64,000 bases of DNA from Acidobacteriota bacterium (GCA_013289955.1 JABCYZ010000020.1:1-64000); one strand, 5' to 3'; numbered from the stretch's first letter, positions 1 to 9,747 are shown. The notes: generated from the letters alone by a model not told the origin. Made by a program: numbers and translations.

Positions 1-113
1 TCGGGCTCTAATCGCGCCAGAATGAATCGGCCTTCGTCCACTTGACGGCTGCTCCAACATACATCCATCTCGACCTTATTTTCATCGTTCGTTGTGGTTC
101 GAAGAACCATGAG

Positions 114-2549
114 CTATTCGTAGCGCAACGCCTCCAGCGGGTCGACTTTCGCGGCGCGGCGCACCGGAGCCCAGCATGCCAGCAGCGCCACACTGACGAA
201 CAAAAGGCCCACTACGAGGAGCGTTACCGGATCGCCGGGCTGCACCTCAAACAGAAAAGTCCTCAGCACGCGCGATAAAACGATGGCCAGCGCCACACCC
301 AGGAGCACGCCGCTCGCGATCAATCGAAACCCCTCGCCGAAGATCAGGTTCCGAATGTCTTTTTGTTCTGCCCCGACCGCGCTGCGAATCGCCAGCTCCC
401 GCCGCCGCGAGGCCACCGAAAGCGAAATGACGCCGTAAATTCCAACCAGCGTCAGCAAACTCCCCACAGCGGAAAAGCCGATCAGCAGTTGCATCGCAAA
501 AGTACGTGGCGCCAGCGAATCATCGCGAATCTGTTCCAAAGTCTTTGGATTTTCGATGGCGGCGGTTGGATCGACGGCATGCAGCTCGCGTTCGACCGCC
601 ACTAGAACCGCACGCGGGTCCGCGGTCGTACGGACGACGAGGTGTTTTGAAAACGCGGTGGCTTCCCACAACGACAGATAAATCTCGGGCGCGGCCACCT
701 GCGTCAAGTCATCCGTTCGGCTATTCGATACCTCGCCGACGATTTCCATACCCGGCTTGTCGCGCCCGTCCAGCCAAATCTTCCGGCCGATGGCATTGCC
801 ATGCGGAAAGTAGCGATCCGCAAATGCCTGGTTGACGATGGCTACGTTCAGCACTTTGCCCTCATCGCCTGAACGAAACGACCGTCCCTCGATCAGTGCC
901 ACACCCATCAGTTTGAAGTAATCCTCCGTGACGGCGCGCAGCGGCAGCGCCGTCTTGTCGCTCTCCTTGATCGCCGGCGGCTGGCCCTCAATTTCCAGAG
1001 TCGCCGGCCAATTGTTGCCAGTAAGCGGCACTCCCCAGGCGAAAGCTGCATATTGCACGCCGGGAATAGCCGATACCCGTTCCAAGGCGTGCTTGTGAAA
1101 ACTGGCCCACTCTGAACGGCTTTGCACCTCGGTCACGCTCATGGTCAAGATGCGTCCCGTGTCATAGCCCGAGGGCACCTTCGCAATATTGATCATGGTT
1201 CGAATCAGCAATCCGGCCCCGACGAGCAGCGCCAGCGTCAACGCCGTCTGCGCCATCGTGACCCCGCGCAGAAGCCGCCGTTCCCCGAGTCCTGCCGTTC
1301 CTTTGGGTCCAGCGTTCTTCAGCACTTCCATGGGATCCAGAAGGAAAGCACGCAGGGCCGGAAAAGCTCCCGCGAAAAACGCAGCCACCACCGCCGCACC
1401 CAATCCCCAAGCCAGCACCGCCCACCCAGCCGTGACGCTATCCAGACGTGGAATGGCATGTCCCGCGGTCAACTTGAACAGCTTGACGACGCCGAACGCT
1501 AGCCCCACTCCGAAGGCTCCGCCGAGCAGCGCCAGCAGCAGACTCTCGGTCGTTACCTGCCGCATAAGAGCAACGCGTCCCATGCCCAGCGCGCCTCGCA
1601 CCGCGTATTCCTGCTGGCGTTGTAACCCACGTACCAGCAGCAGTGCTGCAGCGTTGCCGCAACCGATCAGGAGAACAAGCGCCGCCGCGCCCAGCAGCGG
1701 CAGCAAGATCCTTCGGCCGTCTTGATTCATTTCCTCTGTCAGTGGCTGCAGCCGGGACGTGAATCCTTCAAACTGTTTCTCCGATTGCGCCTCTCGCGCC
1801 GCAAGGACCGTCAGCTCTCCCTGCGCCTGCCCGAGGGACACTCCATTGCCGAGTCGCGCCACGAGATTCCAGTAGGGATCTTTCAAATACTTCGGGTCCG
1901 GCGCCACAGGAATCCAGAAGTCCACCGGCGCATTGACGTTGTAGTTCGGCTCCTTCGCGGCTCCGGGCGAGGGCAGGAATCGCACCCCGGGAGGCATCAC
2001 GCCGATGATTACTGGCGGCACGTCCCACCGGCTGATGCGAACGGTTTTGCCTATGATTTCTGGATCGCCGTTAAACGTCCGTTTCCAGAACTCGTATCCC
2101 AGCAGGATCACCTTCACCGGTCCGGTCCCAATGTCCGTGGCCTCAAAGCCGCGCCCGAGGACTGGATGCAATCCCATCAACGGAAGATAGTTCTCGGTCA
2201 CTTCCATGCCTTGCATGGACTGGCTGCCCTCGTTGCGGATCAGAAAGTTGAATGTCCAGCCGTACGCCGCGATTCCTTCAAACGACTTCGCCTCTCTTTG
2301 CCACTCCATCCACTGTTGGGCGGGCCAGCCGCGCGGGTCCTCCTGTTTTTGCCCGTCCGTTCGCGCGGTGGGAATCAGCACCAACTGTTTCGGTTGTCGG
2401 TATGGCGGTGGGGTCAGCAGCACGCCTTGAATCAAGCTGAACACCGCCGAGGTCGCCCCGATTCCCAGTGCCAGCGTCAGCACCGCAATCAGGCTGAACC
2501 CTGGCTGTTTCCGCAGCATTCGAATCGCAAAGCGCAAGTCTTGCCACAT
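114..2549 (-). CDS. ADOP-family MacB/FtsX-like permease
   Basis: Predicted inner-membrane ABC-type permease of the acidobacterial duplicated orphan permease family: two MacB periplasmic-core plus FtsX units in one chain and no ATPase encoded beside it. The N-terminus (RFAIRMLRKQPGF, then a first membrane helix ending LGIGATSAVFSLI) and the C-terminal end (VDPLEALRYE) are family signatures. A helix pair lies near residues 280-420, and three C-terminal helices close the protein. I start at the ATG at 2549 rather than the one 24 bases upstream, because a strong Shine-Dalgarno (complement of cccctccc, 2554-2561) precedes it and the protein then opens with the usual MWQDLRFA. About 811 aa, the normal size. 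The transported substrate is unknown; relatives move peptides, macrolides or lipoproteins. Family assignment is firm, function is not. Confidence 0.9.
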   Translation of the reverse strand: MWQDLRFAIRMLRKQPGFSLIAVLTLALGIGATSAVFSLIQGVLLTPPPYRQPKQLVLIPTARTDGQKQEDPRGWPAQQWMEWQREAKSFEGIAAYGWTFNFLIRNEGSQSMQGMEVTENYLPLMGLHPVLGRGFEATDIGTGPVKVILLGYEFWKRTFNGDPEIIGKTVRISRWDVPPVIIGVMPPGVRFLPSPGAAKEPNYNVNAPVDFWIPVAPDPKYLKDPYWNLVARLGNGVSLGQAQGELTVLAAREAQSEKQFEGFTSRLQPLTEEMNQDGRRILLPLLGAAALVLLIGCGNAAALLLVRGLQRQQEYAVRGALGMGRVALMRQVTTESLLLALLGGAFGVGLAFGVVKLFKLTAGHAIPRLDSVTAGWAVLAWGLGAAVVAAFFAGAFPALRAFLLDPMEVLKNAGPKGTAGLGERRLLRGVTMAQTALTLALLVGAGLLIRTMINIAKVPSGYDTGRILTMSVTEVQSRSEWASFHKHALERVSAIPGVQYAAFAWGVPLTGNNWPATLEIEGQPPAIKESDKTALPLRAVTEDYFKLMGVALIEGRSFRSGDEGKVLNVAIVNQAFADRYFPHGNAIGRKIWLDGRDKPGMEIVGEVSNSRTDDLTQVAAPEIYLSLWEATAFSKHLVVRTTADPRAVLVAVERELHAVDPTAAIENPKTLEQIRDDSLAPRTFAMQLLIGFSAVGSLLTLVGIYGVISLSVASRRRELAIRSAVGAEQKDIRNLIFGEGFRLIASGVLLGVALAIVLSRVLRTFLFEVQPGDPVTLLVVGLLFVSVALLACWAPVRRAAKVDPLEALRYE

Positions 2550-2756
2550 CGATACCCCTCCCAGTGCTGCCACTCCCCCTCGAGGAAGCCCAATCAGGGT
2601 TACGTACCTTGCCCACCCCTTGTTCCGGTTTTTCTACTGCCTTTGACGAGAATAAAGCTTCCGGGTTAGATCAACTCGTGAAGGTAGAGCGTGAGCTCGC
2701 CCGGTCTTCCGGCTATGGATTGGGATTGAAATTTCAGGGCCTAAGCGATCCCTAAT

Positions 2757-3671
2757 TTACTTCCCGACCGGCACCTGCAACTTATCGGTCGCGAACGCCA
2801 CGGGCCCCGCATAGGACGCACGAATCGATTTTCGCACCGTAGGCTCCTGCCCTTCCACATCGGGGGCCAGATGGCTCAGCAGCAAGCTTTTGACTCCACT
2901 GTCGCGCGCGGCTTCGCCAATTTTCCTGGGCGGCGTATGCAGATCGTACAGTTGCGAAGGCGAATCCGGAGGGTCCAGCACGGCACAATTGAAGATCAGC
3001 AAATCCGCATTCTTCGCCAGTTGCACCAGATTCGGCAGCGCGGACGCATCCATGTCTCCGGAGAAAACCACGACGACACCCTGATAAGAAATCCGGTAAG
3101 CCACCGACGGACAGTCACCGTGATGCGTGGCAATCTCTTCCACGACCAGACCAGCGTCATCCACAATCTTCGTGCGCGGCGAATCCAGGCGAATGGCCAG
3201 ATCGCGAACCGTAAAAGTTTCGTCCGCGCCAAACGTCTTCTGATACGCAAAGGCGCCGGTTTTTCCAACCAACAAATCTACAAATTGCGAGGTCTTCGGG
3301 AAGAGTCCCGCCCCATCCGGTCCGAAAATCCGATATGTGATCGGCCCGTCGCTGGTAAGCGCTCGTTCGTTGAAGAAAGCGGCGAGATCTCCGCTGTGAT
3401 CGATATGCAAATGCGTGAGCAAAACCGTATCTACCTTTTCCGTGTCCAGCTCCAATTCTCCGATCCGCAAGAACGCACCCGGTCCGGCATCCACCAGGAT
3501 CCGCGGGATCCCTCCGACCAGCACGATGAAACTCGAGCCGCCCCTTCCGAAAGCACGCGGTCCTCCAGAGCCCAGCACCACGATTCCGAGTGCTGGCTTT
3601 CCGGGAGCAGCGCAAAGAGAAGTCGGCAACAAAACAACGACAGCCCCCACAAGCGCCATGAGCGTCTTCAT
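2757..3671 (-). CDS. Secreted metallo-beta-lactamase-fold hydrolase (RNase Z-like)
   Basis: About 304 aa. An N-terminal hydrophobic signal (residues 1-22, ending near SLCAA) suggests export; no proper lipobox is seen. The metal-binding THLHIDHSGDL motif lies near residue 86, with further ligands in IATHHGDCPSV, the FSGDMD segment and the terminal LLSHLAPD. The core VVLGSGGPRAFGRGGSSFIV resembles the RNase Z / arylsulfatase-type branch of the superfamily, in which a glycine-rich loop precedes the metal site. A role in tRNA processing is unlikely for an exported protein, so this is more probably a periplasmic hydrolase of unknown substrate. It is transcribed in the same direction as the downstream permease, with a gap of about 200 bases, so a shared transcript is possible but not shown. 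Confidence 0.82.
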   Translation of the reverse strand: MKTLMALVGAVVVLLPTSLCAAPGKPALGIVVLGSGGPRAFGRGGSSFIVLVGGIPRILVDAGPGAFLRIGELELDTEKVDTVLLTHLHIDHSGDLAAFFNERALTSDGPITYRIFGPDGAGLFPKTSQFVDLLVGKTGAFAYQKTFGADETFTVRDLAIRLDSPRTKIVDDAGLVVEEIATHHGDCPSVAYRISYQGVVVVFSGDMDASALPNLVQLAKNADLLIFNCAVLDPPDSPSQLYDLHTPPRKIGEAARDSGVKSLLLSHLAPDVEGQEPTVRKSIRASYAGPVAFATDKLQVPVGK

Positions 3672-4060
3672 GCTTGCCTCTCCTTCTGTGCCTCACCACC
3701 AAGATATCAGGCCCACCAGATTAACACTCCGCCGAGGGCGTCTCCCTCTAACCGAGTCGAGTCTGACCCCTCCACGAGCCTCGTCGTCAGCATCCGCCGC
3801 CGCGCTCTTTCTCTCGGGCATCTATCGTTTGAAAGCCCCTCGCCGTCAAGAAAAACTCTTCGCCGATTTTGCCCGCGCCCGCCGCACCCTGGACCGCCTC
3901 GGCGGCTAAGATCCCTTTTGGCCACACCTCTCACGGCAAGGCGAGAGAGCGGTCTAAGTCGCCGCTCTCTGCCTCGCTCGGGTGTCTAATGGATGGACCT
4001 GGGGAAGTAGCGAAGAATGGGCTTAGAACCGCAACCGCTCGACTGGTCAGCGTGCGGCGT
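3672..4060. other. Intergenic stretch, nothing recognised
   Basis: A 389-base gap between two minus-strand genes. It must hold the promoter of the metallo-hydrolase and the 3' end of the transcript of the exported protein. I see no convincing reading frame, tRNA-like fold or strong terminator. A plus-strand frame running in from inside the hydrolase ends at 3909, but its composition is that of an antisense shadow. Confidence 0.4.
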
Positions 4061-4876
4061 TCAAACTTTGGGGTCGACGGTTGTCACTCGCAAGAGCATC
4101 CCTGCGCCTTCTGGAATCTTGAGAGTCCTCTTGTCCGAAGAAAGGACAATAAGGCCAACCGGCGCCGTCCGGCCGGCATGGGCGATGCTAATGTGCTCGA
4201 GTCGGTAGGTACCACAGGCGTCGGACGAAAAAACCCACAGCGCTTGGGGATTGTCGTTACCATCCAGGGCTCCGCGGCACTTTGTGCCTTCCTTGGCGCG
4301 AACCTGGCCGAGCATGCCGTCCTTGAGCTCTTTTCCTACGACATCATTTGGATTTGCGCTGGTCGTGACGGGACCACCATAGCCGTAGGCGATGTCGCCG
4401 CCGATTTGTACGGTGTTCAACGCGTCGAAATTGTCGCCTTCTCCCGGGGCGGTCGTCGGCGTTTGCGCTTCCATCACGCCCATGAACCCGGCGATAGCTC
4501 GGAGATTTGTGTGGATGGACACGGTTTCCCCCGACGAAACCAGTTTGTCGAACTGAATGGAGATTTGGGCGTTTCGAGCACTCGTTGCGGGCACAACGTC
4601 CGCGATGTGGCCGATGACTTTACTGCCCGCCGGCACGGTCCTGCCGGAAGGCAAAGGAACGTCTTGCATAATCCTTCCCGTGATTTCTTGGCCGGGTTTG
4701 CATTTGGCGGAGGAAAGCGTCGAATTCAGTCGAACAGGTAAAATGGTTCCACTGGGGACGGTGAGGGCGCCTTCGTTGGCACTGCTGGGCAGGCCGGCGA
4801 CCGCTATGAGGGTGAGTGTAAATAGAAACAGGCTGACGACTTTTGTTAAACCGTACGTTTTACTTGTTAGCTTCAT
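4061..4876 (-). CDS. Exported beta-rich protein of unknown function
   Basis: 271 aa from the ATG at 4876, which has a clear GGGAGG ribosome site 6-7 bases upstream; an upstream in-frame ATG lacks one and would place extra residues before the signal peptide. Residues 1-32 form a signal sequence (MKLTSKTYG followed by a hydrophobic stretch ending GLPSSANE). The mature part starts with a segment (VPSGTILPVRLNSTLSSAKCKPGQ, with later PLPSGRTVPAGSKVIGHI) that recalls the beta-barrel repeats of VirB10/TrbI-type envelope proteins, where prolines and glycines punctuate short strands. Two cysteines near residues 210 and 230 could form a disulfide. I do not recognise the family with certainty and assign no function. 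It lies upstream of an ordinary housekeeping region and shows no obvious partner. Confidence 0.7.
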   Translation of the reverse strand: MKLTSKTYGLTKVVSLFLFTLTLIAVAGLPSSANEGALTVPSGTILPVRLNSTLSSAKCKPGQEITGRIMQDVPLPSGRTVPAGSKVIGHIADVVPATSARNAQISIQFDKLVSSGETVSIHTNLRAIAGFMGVMEAQTPTTAPGEGDNFDALNTVQIGGDIAYGYGGPVTTSANPNDVVGKELKDGMLGQVRAKEGTKCRGALDGNDNPQALWVFSSDACGTYRLEHISIAHAGRTAPVGLIVLSSDKRTLKIPEGAGMLLRVTTVDPKV

Positions 4877-4948
4877 AATTGCCTCCCAGGAGGTCAATTG
4901 CTCCTGGGCGGTAGGTCTTTCAGACTCGAGGCCGGACAAGCTTCCGCC

Positions 4949-5443
4949 CTAGTTCAATGACTTCCTTTCTTTCTCGACATCCTTGTAGAGCTTCTCGATC
5001 CTTTTCTGGATCTTGTCCTTGTCTTCCGCTTTCGGGTACAAGTCCAGGTAGCGCTGGTAGGATTTGATCGCTTGCTTCTTTAGCCCTTTTTTCTCCTGCG
5101 CCTCGCCCAAAAACCGGAAAGGGACCGCGTACCCGGGTTTCGCGAGCGTGGCGTCCTCGAACCGGTCGATCGCTGCGTCTAGATCCCCTTTGTGCATGTA
5201 GTACTCGCCCACCTGCATATCTTTTTCCGCCCGCAGCGGGTCCCACTTCGGCTGATCTGGCGCATTCTGCGTCGCGTTATCCGCATTGATCTTGGGTTGC
5301 TTCGGCTTATCCGTCGAGTCCGTGGGCGCCGCCGGCTTATCCGGCGGAGGGGGCGGGTCTTGCGCAAGATTCTGGGGAGGCGCGGCGACGACCAAGAGGC
5401 CGAGCAATGCCAGCCGGAAGGCCTCCTGTAAGCTTCTTCGCAT
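4949..5443 (-). CDS. Exported TPR protein
   Basis: Start at 5443 (MRRSLQEAFRLALLG) is preceded by GGAG five bases upstream; an in-frame ATG at 5476 would add 11 charged residues ahead of the signal peptide. Residues 1-28 are a signal sequence, followed by a proline/aspartate-rich linker (QDPPPPPDKPAAP). Then come two or three tetratricopeptide repeats (GEYYMHKGDLDAAIDRFEDA, then PFRFLGEAQEKKGLKKQAIKSY) and a lysine/glutamate-rich C-terminus. It probably acts as a periplasmic scaffold, resembling BamD/YfgM-like proteins in layout only. It is transcribed divergently from uvrC with about 170 bases between the starts. The partner is unknown. Confidence 0.75.
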   Translation of the reverse strand: MRRSLQEAFRLALLGLLVVAAPPQNLAQDPPPPPDKPAAPTDSTDKPKQPKINADNATQNAPDQPKWDPLRAEKDMQVGEYYMHKGDLDAAIDRFEDATLAKPGYAVPFRFLGEAQEKKGLKKQAIKSYQRYLDLYPKAEDKDKIQKRIEKLYKDVEKERKSLN

Positions 5444-5613
5444 ACGCTCCGTTAGATGCTCCTTCCGACTCCTCATGTTGCAAACGCCCTCTCTCCGCGA
5501 GCCGCCCGAGCGCCCGAGCGATCGCGGCCACGGCTCACGACCCCGAGGTCAGTCTCGACAATTCTAGTATGATGGAAGTTGGCGCTTAAGCATAAATTCC
5601 GCGCTGACGTCCC

Positions 5614-7503
5614 ATGGAACCCCGAGAAATAGCCGCGCTGCTTCCTGAAAGCCCCGGCGTCTACCTGTTCAAGGACGCCGGCGGCAACGTCCTCTATGTC
5701 GGCAAGGCTGCGTCTCTGCGCAGCCGCGTGCGTTCCTATTTTCTCGAATCCAGCTGGGTCAATGCCAAGACCGGTTCGCTCGCCCGCGAAATCGCCGACC
5801 TTGAAACCATCCTTGTCGGCAACGAGCGCGAAGCCCTCGCTCTCGAGCACAACCTGATCAAGCAATACCGTCCGAAGTTCAACGTCATGCTTCGGGATGA
5901 CAAAACCTACCCTTACATTAAATTCACCGCCGCCGAAAAATATCCGCGCGTCTATTTCACCCGCCGCATCAAAAAAGACGGATCGCTCTATTTTGGCCCC
6001 TATTTTCCCGCCGGACTTGCCCGCCGCATTCTCCATTTTGTTCACAAGCGATTCCTCGTTCCGAGCTGCACGGTCGATCTCACGCGCAGCCATCCGCGTC
6101 CCTGTTTGCAGTATTACATTCATCGTTGTCTCGGCCCTTGCGTCACCGGCCTCACCACCGATGAGCGCTACAGCGAAGCTGCCCGCGACGTCCGGCTCTT
6201 TCTCGAAGGCCGCCGGCACGACCTCATGAAGAGCCTCGAAGAGCGCATGATGGCCGCCGCTGAAAAAGAACAATTCGAACAAGCCGCCGCCTATCGCGAT
6301 CTCCTTCGCACTCTCGAGGACATCGAGGAGCGCCAGCGCATCGCCGCCGTCCAAGGCGACGACACGGACGTTCTCGCCTATTACGCCGAGCCGCCTCTGG
6401 TCGCCGCCAATCTATTTCACCTCCGCGGCGGGCGCGTCGTCGACCGCCGCGAATTTTATTGGGAAGACCTCGACGAGTTCGATCCACAGGAGTTCGTGCC
6501 AGCTCTTCTCAAGCAGCTTTACCTGGAAGCCGAATATCTGCCCAAAGCCATTCATGTGCCCATCGATTTCGAGGACCGCGAACTGCTCGAAGAAACTCTC
6601 GCCGAGCGCGCCGGACACAAAGTCGAAATCTTCACGCCGCAGCGGGGCAGCAAGCGCTCGTTTCTCGACCTGGTCCAGAGCAACGCCAAGCACTCGTTCG
6701 AGCAGCGCTTCCGCGTCATGAAACCAAGTTCGAAAGCCATTGGCGAGGCCCTCGGAAACGCTCTCGTTCTTCCCGAAGAGCCGCGCCGCATAGAGAGTTT
6801 CGACATTTCCCACATCCAAGGCAGCGACACGGTAGCGTCCATGGTCGTCTGGGAAAACGGCCACATGAAAAAATCCGACTACCGAAAATTCATCATTCGC
6901 GGAGAAGGAGGCCGCCGCGAGGAGGGCTCCGACGGCCAGGCGGGCAACGCGGCGCCCTATTCGAAGAACGACGACTTCGCCAGCATGCGCGAAGCGGTGA
7001 CGCGCCGGTATCGCCGCCTGCAGGAAGAGAAGAAACCGCTCCCAGGCCTGATTTTAATCGACGGCGGAATCGGCCAGCTCCACGCCGCCGCGCAAGCGCT
7101 CGACTCCCTGCAAATCATCAATCAACCACTGGCCAGCATCGCGAAAAAAGAAGAAATTCTTTACGTCTTCGGCCAGGAAGACGAACCGATCGTCCTCGAA
7201 CATCACTCGCCAGTACTGCACCTCATTCAGCAAATCCGCGACGAAACGCACCGCTTTGCCGTCACCTTTCACCGTGCCCGCCGTGCCAAACGCCAGACAA
7301 AATCCGCCCTCGATGGCATCCCCGGCATCGGTCCGCGCACCGCACAAAAACTTCTGCGCGAATTTGGCAGCGTTTCAAACGTTCGCCGCGCCGGACTTGA
7401 AAAGATCAGCGCCGTCATTCCCCGCAAAACCGCCGAAAAACTGTTCGAACAGCTCGGCTCACTGCGTTCCGACGACCTTCGCACCGATAACCAGACCGAA
7501 TAG
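5614..7503 (+). CDS. uvrC: Excinuclease ABC subunit C
   Basis: 629 aa, the usual UvrC length. UvrC makes both incisions around a lesion after UvrA/UvrB loading in nucleotide excision repair. The N-terminal GIY-YIG nuclease is visible (PGVYLF at 14-19 and LYVGKA around 28-33), as are the Cys cluster region (SCTVD...RPCLQYYIHRCLGPC, residues 157-178) and the UVR helical-hairpin motif (EKEQFEQAAAYRDLL, near 213-230). The RNase H-like 3'/5' incision domain follows (ESFDISHIQGSDTVAS, near 395) and a C-terminal helix-hairpin-helix (LDGIPGIGPRTAQKLL). A Gly/Glu-rich insertion near residue 435 is a lineage variation. It stands alone, divergent from the TPR gene. Confidence 0.97.
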   Translation: MEPREIAALLPESPGVYLFKDAGGNVLYVGKAASLRSRVRSYFLESSWVNAKTGSLAREIADLETILVGNEREALALEHNLIKQYRPKFNVMLRDDKTYPYIKFTAAEKYPRVYFTRRIKKDGSLYFGPYFPAGLARRILHFVHKRFLVPSCTVDLTRSHPRPCLQYYIHRCLGPCVTGLTTDERYSEAARDVRLFLEGRRHDLMKSLEERMMAAAEKEQFEQAAAYRDLLRTLEDIEERQRIAAVQGDDTDVLAYYAEPPLVAANLFHLRGGRVVDRREFYWEDLDEFDPQEFVPALLKQLYLEAEYLPKAIHVPIDFEDRELLEETLAERAGHKVEIFTPQRGSKRSFLDLVQSNAKHSFEQRFRVMKPSSKAIGEALGNALVLPEEPRRIESFDISHIQGSDTVASMVVWENGHMKKSDYRKFIIRGEGGRREEGSDGQAGNAAPYSKNDDFASMREAVTRRYRRLQEEKKPLPGLILIDGGIGQLHAAAQALDSLQIINQPLASIAKKEEILYVFGQEDEPIVLEHHSPVLHLIQQIRDETHRFAVTFHRARRAKRQTKSALDGIPGIGPRTAQKLLREFGSVSNVRRAGLEKISAVIPRKTAEKLFEQLGSLRSDDLRTDNQTE

Positions 7504-7568
7504 CACATACCGGTTAGCTCGTATTGCGCGTCTCGGGCCGCTATGTTACGGTTTTTGTGGAGGTTCTC

Positions 7569-7859
7569 ATGGCGGACAACGTAGGTTCCAAGGTCACATA
7601 CTTCCTCGTGGGGCTCGGTGTCGGTGCACTTGTCGGCATCTTGTTCGCGCCGAAATCGGGCGAAGAGACGCGGGATTTTCTTTCCAAAAAAGCCGATGAG
7701 GGCCGTGACTTCGCGCAGCGCAAAGCGAAAGAGCTTCGCGAGCGCGCGGACGATCTGATCGAGCGCAGCAAGGACGCTGCGGGGCGCGGCAAGGATTCAA
7801 TCTCCGCGGCAGTGGAAGGCGCGCGCGAGGCCTATCGTCGCGAAGCTTCAAAGTCTTGA
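7569..7859 (+). CDS. YtxH-domain membrane-anchored protein
   Basis: 96 aa from the ATG at 7569, which has GTGGAGG 5 bases upstream. A longer frame starts at 7524 but lacks a ribosome site. Residues 8-27 form one transmembrane or amphipathic glycine-rich segment (VTYFLVGLGVGALVGILFAP), followed by KSGEETR, the YtxH family hallmark. The remainder is a highly charged helix rich in Lys, Glu and Arg (KADEGRDFAQRKAKELRERADD). Family members are small stress- or cell-envelope-linked proteins without a defined activity. The next gene, about 90 bases downstream on the same strand, is also a small membrane protein with a long helical tail, so the pair may form one envelope-associated unit. Confidence 0.85.
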   Translation: MADNVGSKVTYFLVGLGVGALVGILFAPKSGEETRDFLSKKADEGRDFAQRKAKELRERADDLIERSKDAAGRGKDSISAAVEGAREAYRREASKS

Positions 7860-7949
7860 AGCCCGGAAGCCCTGAGGCTTCAAACTGCTGCTCGGGTGAA
7901 GTCTGGCACGGCATGATTTCGTTCTCCTGAGAGGACGCGTGGGGCGCGT

Positions 7950-8459
7950 ATGGAAACCTGGCTCATGATTTTCAGCATCGTCGCGGCGATCGCCCTGGTC
8001 GTTCAGGGCGCCATGCTCATTGCGCTGTTTTTTGAGATTCGCCAGACCAACAAGAAAGTCAACGGACTCGTGACCGATCTGCATACGCGCGTCGGTCCGA
8101 TTTTGACGCGCGCGCAAATCCTTCTCGATGACACGCAGCCGAAAATCTCGAACATGGTCGCCGACGCGGCGCACATCGTTTACCTGACGCGGGGCCAAGC
8201 GCAAAAAATGGATCGCGTGCTGACCGATGCGACCGATCGCCTGCGCGGGCAGCTGAATCACGCGGACCGGATTTTGACCGGGGCGCTCGAAGCCGTGGAA
8301 GATGCCGGGTCGCAATTCCGGAGCACCGTCTGGCGGCCAATGCAGAAAGCTTCCGCGCTGCTTCAGGGAATTAAGGTTGGAATCGATCTGCTGCGGTCAC
8401 GGCGCGAACGACGCCGTCCCGACGAGCCGCTCGAACAAGAGGAAGAGCTTTTTATCTGA
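7950..8459 (+). CDS. Single-span membrane protein with helical tail
   Basis: 169 aa. Residues 5-30 form a membrane helix (MIFSIVAAIALVVQGAMLIALF). The rest is a soluble, strongly helical region with heptad-like spacing (IRQTNKKVNGLVTDLHTRV onward) and an acidic end (EPLEQEEELFI). The overall plan resembles the DUF948 type of small membrane proteins, which often accompany YtxH proteins as here, but the match is by layout and not by a diagnostic motif. Function unknown. It lies 90 bases after the YtxH gene and is convergent with mnmA, whose stop codon is 63 bases away. Confidence 0.75.
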   Translation: METWLMIFSIVAAIALVVQGAMLIALFFEIRQTNKKVNGLVTDLHTRVGPILTRAQILLDDTQPKISNMVADAAHIVYLTRGQAQKMDRVLTDATDRLRGQLNHADRILTGALEAVEDAGSQFRSTVWRPMQKASALLQGIKVGIDLLRSRRERRRPDEPLEQEEELFI

Positions 8460-8522
8460 ACTCTCTGCTTACCGAACCCGCTGAAATATTCTTTTTCCTT
8501 TTCTTCGTGAAGTAAATCTCCC

Positions 8523-9674
8523 TTAGCGAATCCAGGCGCCGCCAAGGACGCGGTCGACGTCATAGAAGACGGCCCCCTGGCCCGGCGTTATGGCGCGCTG
8601 CGGCGCGTCGAAAATGATCCGTGCGCGGGCCTCGTCGAGTGCTTCGACAATCGCCGGAGCCGGCTCGTGCTTGTGGCGGATTTTTACGGTCGCCCGAATA
8701 GGTGCTCTGGGCTGGTCGATCGAAACCCAGTTAACGTCGTTCACTTCAAACGTGGTTGTGCGCAGGGCATCGTCGTCGCCCACGACGACGCGATTGCTGT
8801 GTGTGTCGATGGAAAGAACGTAGAGCGGTTTGCCCGCGGAAAAGCCCAGGCCTTTGCGCTGGCCGATCGTGAAATTGTGGACTCCGTTGTGGTGGCCGAC
8901 GACCGCTCCGTCTTCGGTGACAATTTCGCCCTCGGCTTCGGTCAGTGGGATTCCCGCGTCCTTTGAATAGGCCTGGATGAACTGGACGTAATTGCCGGTG
9001 GGCACGAAACAGAGTTCCATGCTTTCGGGCTTTTCGGCCACCGGCAGATTGGTGCGTCGCGCGAGGGCGCGAACTTCTTCTTTAGTCAGTTCGCCCAGCG
9101 GAAAATCGCTTCGTGAAAGCTGTTCCTGCGAGAGTCCCCAGAGAAAATAGGACTGGTCTTTGGATGCATCCCGCGCGCGGAGAAGTTCCCAACGTAGGGT
9201 CTCTAGGTTCTTGCGGATGCGGGCGTAGTGGCCGGTGGCCAGGCGCTCGGCGCCGATCTGGCGCGCCATGCGTAGGAGCGGCTCAAACTTTACGTCGGTG
9301 TTGCAGTTGGTGCAGGCGATAGGCGTGCGGCCGGCGAGATATTGATCGACGAAGGGGCGCACGACGCGCTTCTCGAACTGCTCTTCAAAATTAACTACGT
9401 AATGCGGAAAATTCAGATGTTGCGCGACGCGCCTGGCATCGTAGACGTCGTCAAGCGAGCAGCAGCGGTGTTGCTTCGGGCCTTCGCCCTGGAGCTCGGG
9501 GAGGCGGCGCTGATTCCAGAGTTGCATGGTTAGGCCGACAATGGGGCGGCCTTGTTCCTGGAGGACGGCCGCGACAGTCGACGAGTCAACGCCTCCGGAC
9601 ATGGCGATGGCGACCAGGCCGCGTTGCGTTTCTTCGCGGCTGGGGAGGGTTTCGAATTCGGTGGCTGCCTTCAT
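8523..9674 (-). CDS. mnmA: tRNA 2-thiouridylase MnmA
   Basis: 383 aa. It catalyses ATP-dependent thiolation of U34 in tRNA-Lys, -Glu and -Gln. The PP-loop SGGVDSS is at residues 26-32. The two sulfur-handling cysteines of the family are present: C124 in ACTNCNTDVKF and C222 in MELCFVPTGNY. The GHYAR motif is near 148-152. The C-terminal domain carries the substrate-closing motif (FTIGQRKGLGF) and a final beta barrel. The N-terminus has an 18-residue extension before the PP-loop strand, so an internal start is possible, but no better ribosome site was seen. It lies 73 bases downstream of a cysteine desulfurase on the same strand, which fits a sulfur donor/acceptor pair. Confidence 0.96.
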   Translation of the reverse strand: MKAATEFETLPSREETQRGLVAIAMSGGVDSSTVAAVLQEQGRPIVGLTMQLWNQRRLPELQGEGPKQHRCCSLDDVYDARRVAQHLNFPHYVVNFEEQFEKRVVRPFVDQYLAGRTPIACTNCNTDVKFEPLLRMARQIGAERLATGHYARIRKNLETLRWELLRARDASKDQSYFLWGLSQEQLSRSDFPLGELTKEEVRALARRTNLPVAEKPESMELCFVPTGNYVQFIQAYSKDAGIPLTEAEGEIVTEDGAVVGHHNGVHNFTIGQRKGLGFSAGKPLYVLSIDTHSNRVVVGDDDALRTTTFEVNDVNWVSIDQPRAPIRATVKIRHKHEPAPAIVEALDEARARIIFDAPQRAITPGQGAVFYDVDRVLGGAWIR

Positions 9675-9747
9675 GGCGACTGTCTCAGTTTAGCGGATTC
9701 CGGCAGAAGAAGAAAAAGATCGGAAGTTAGACAGAGAGAGAAGAGCG

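Noticed and set aside
1722..2669. 315-codon plus-strand frame opposite the first ADOP gene
   Set aside because: Fully antisense to a confident gene; composition rich in Arg/His/Pro as in GC-rich shadows.
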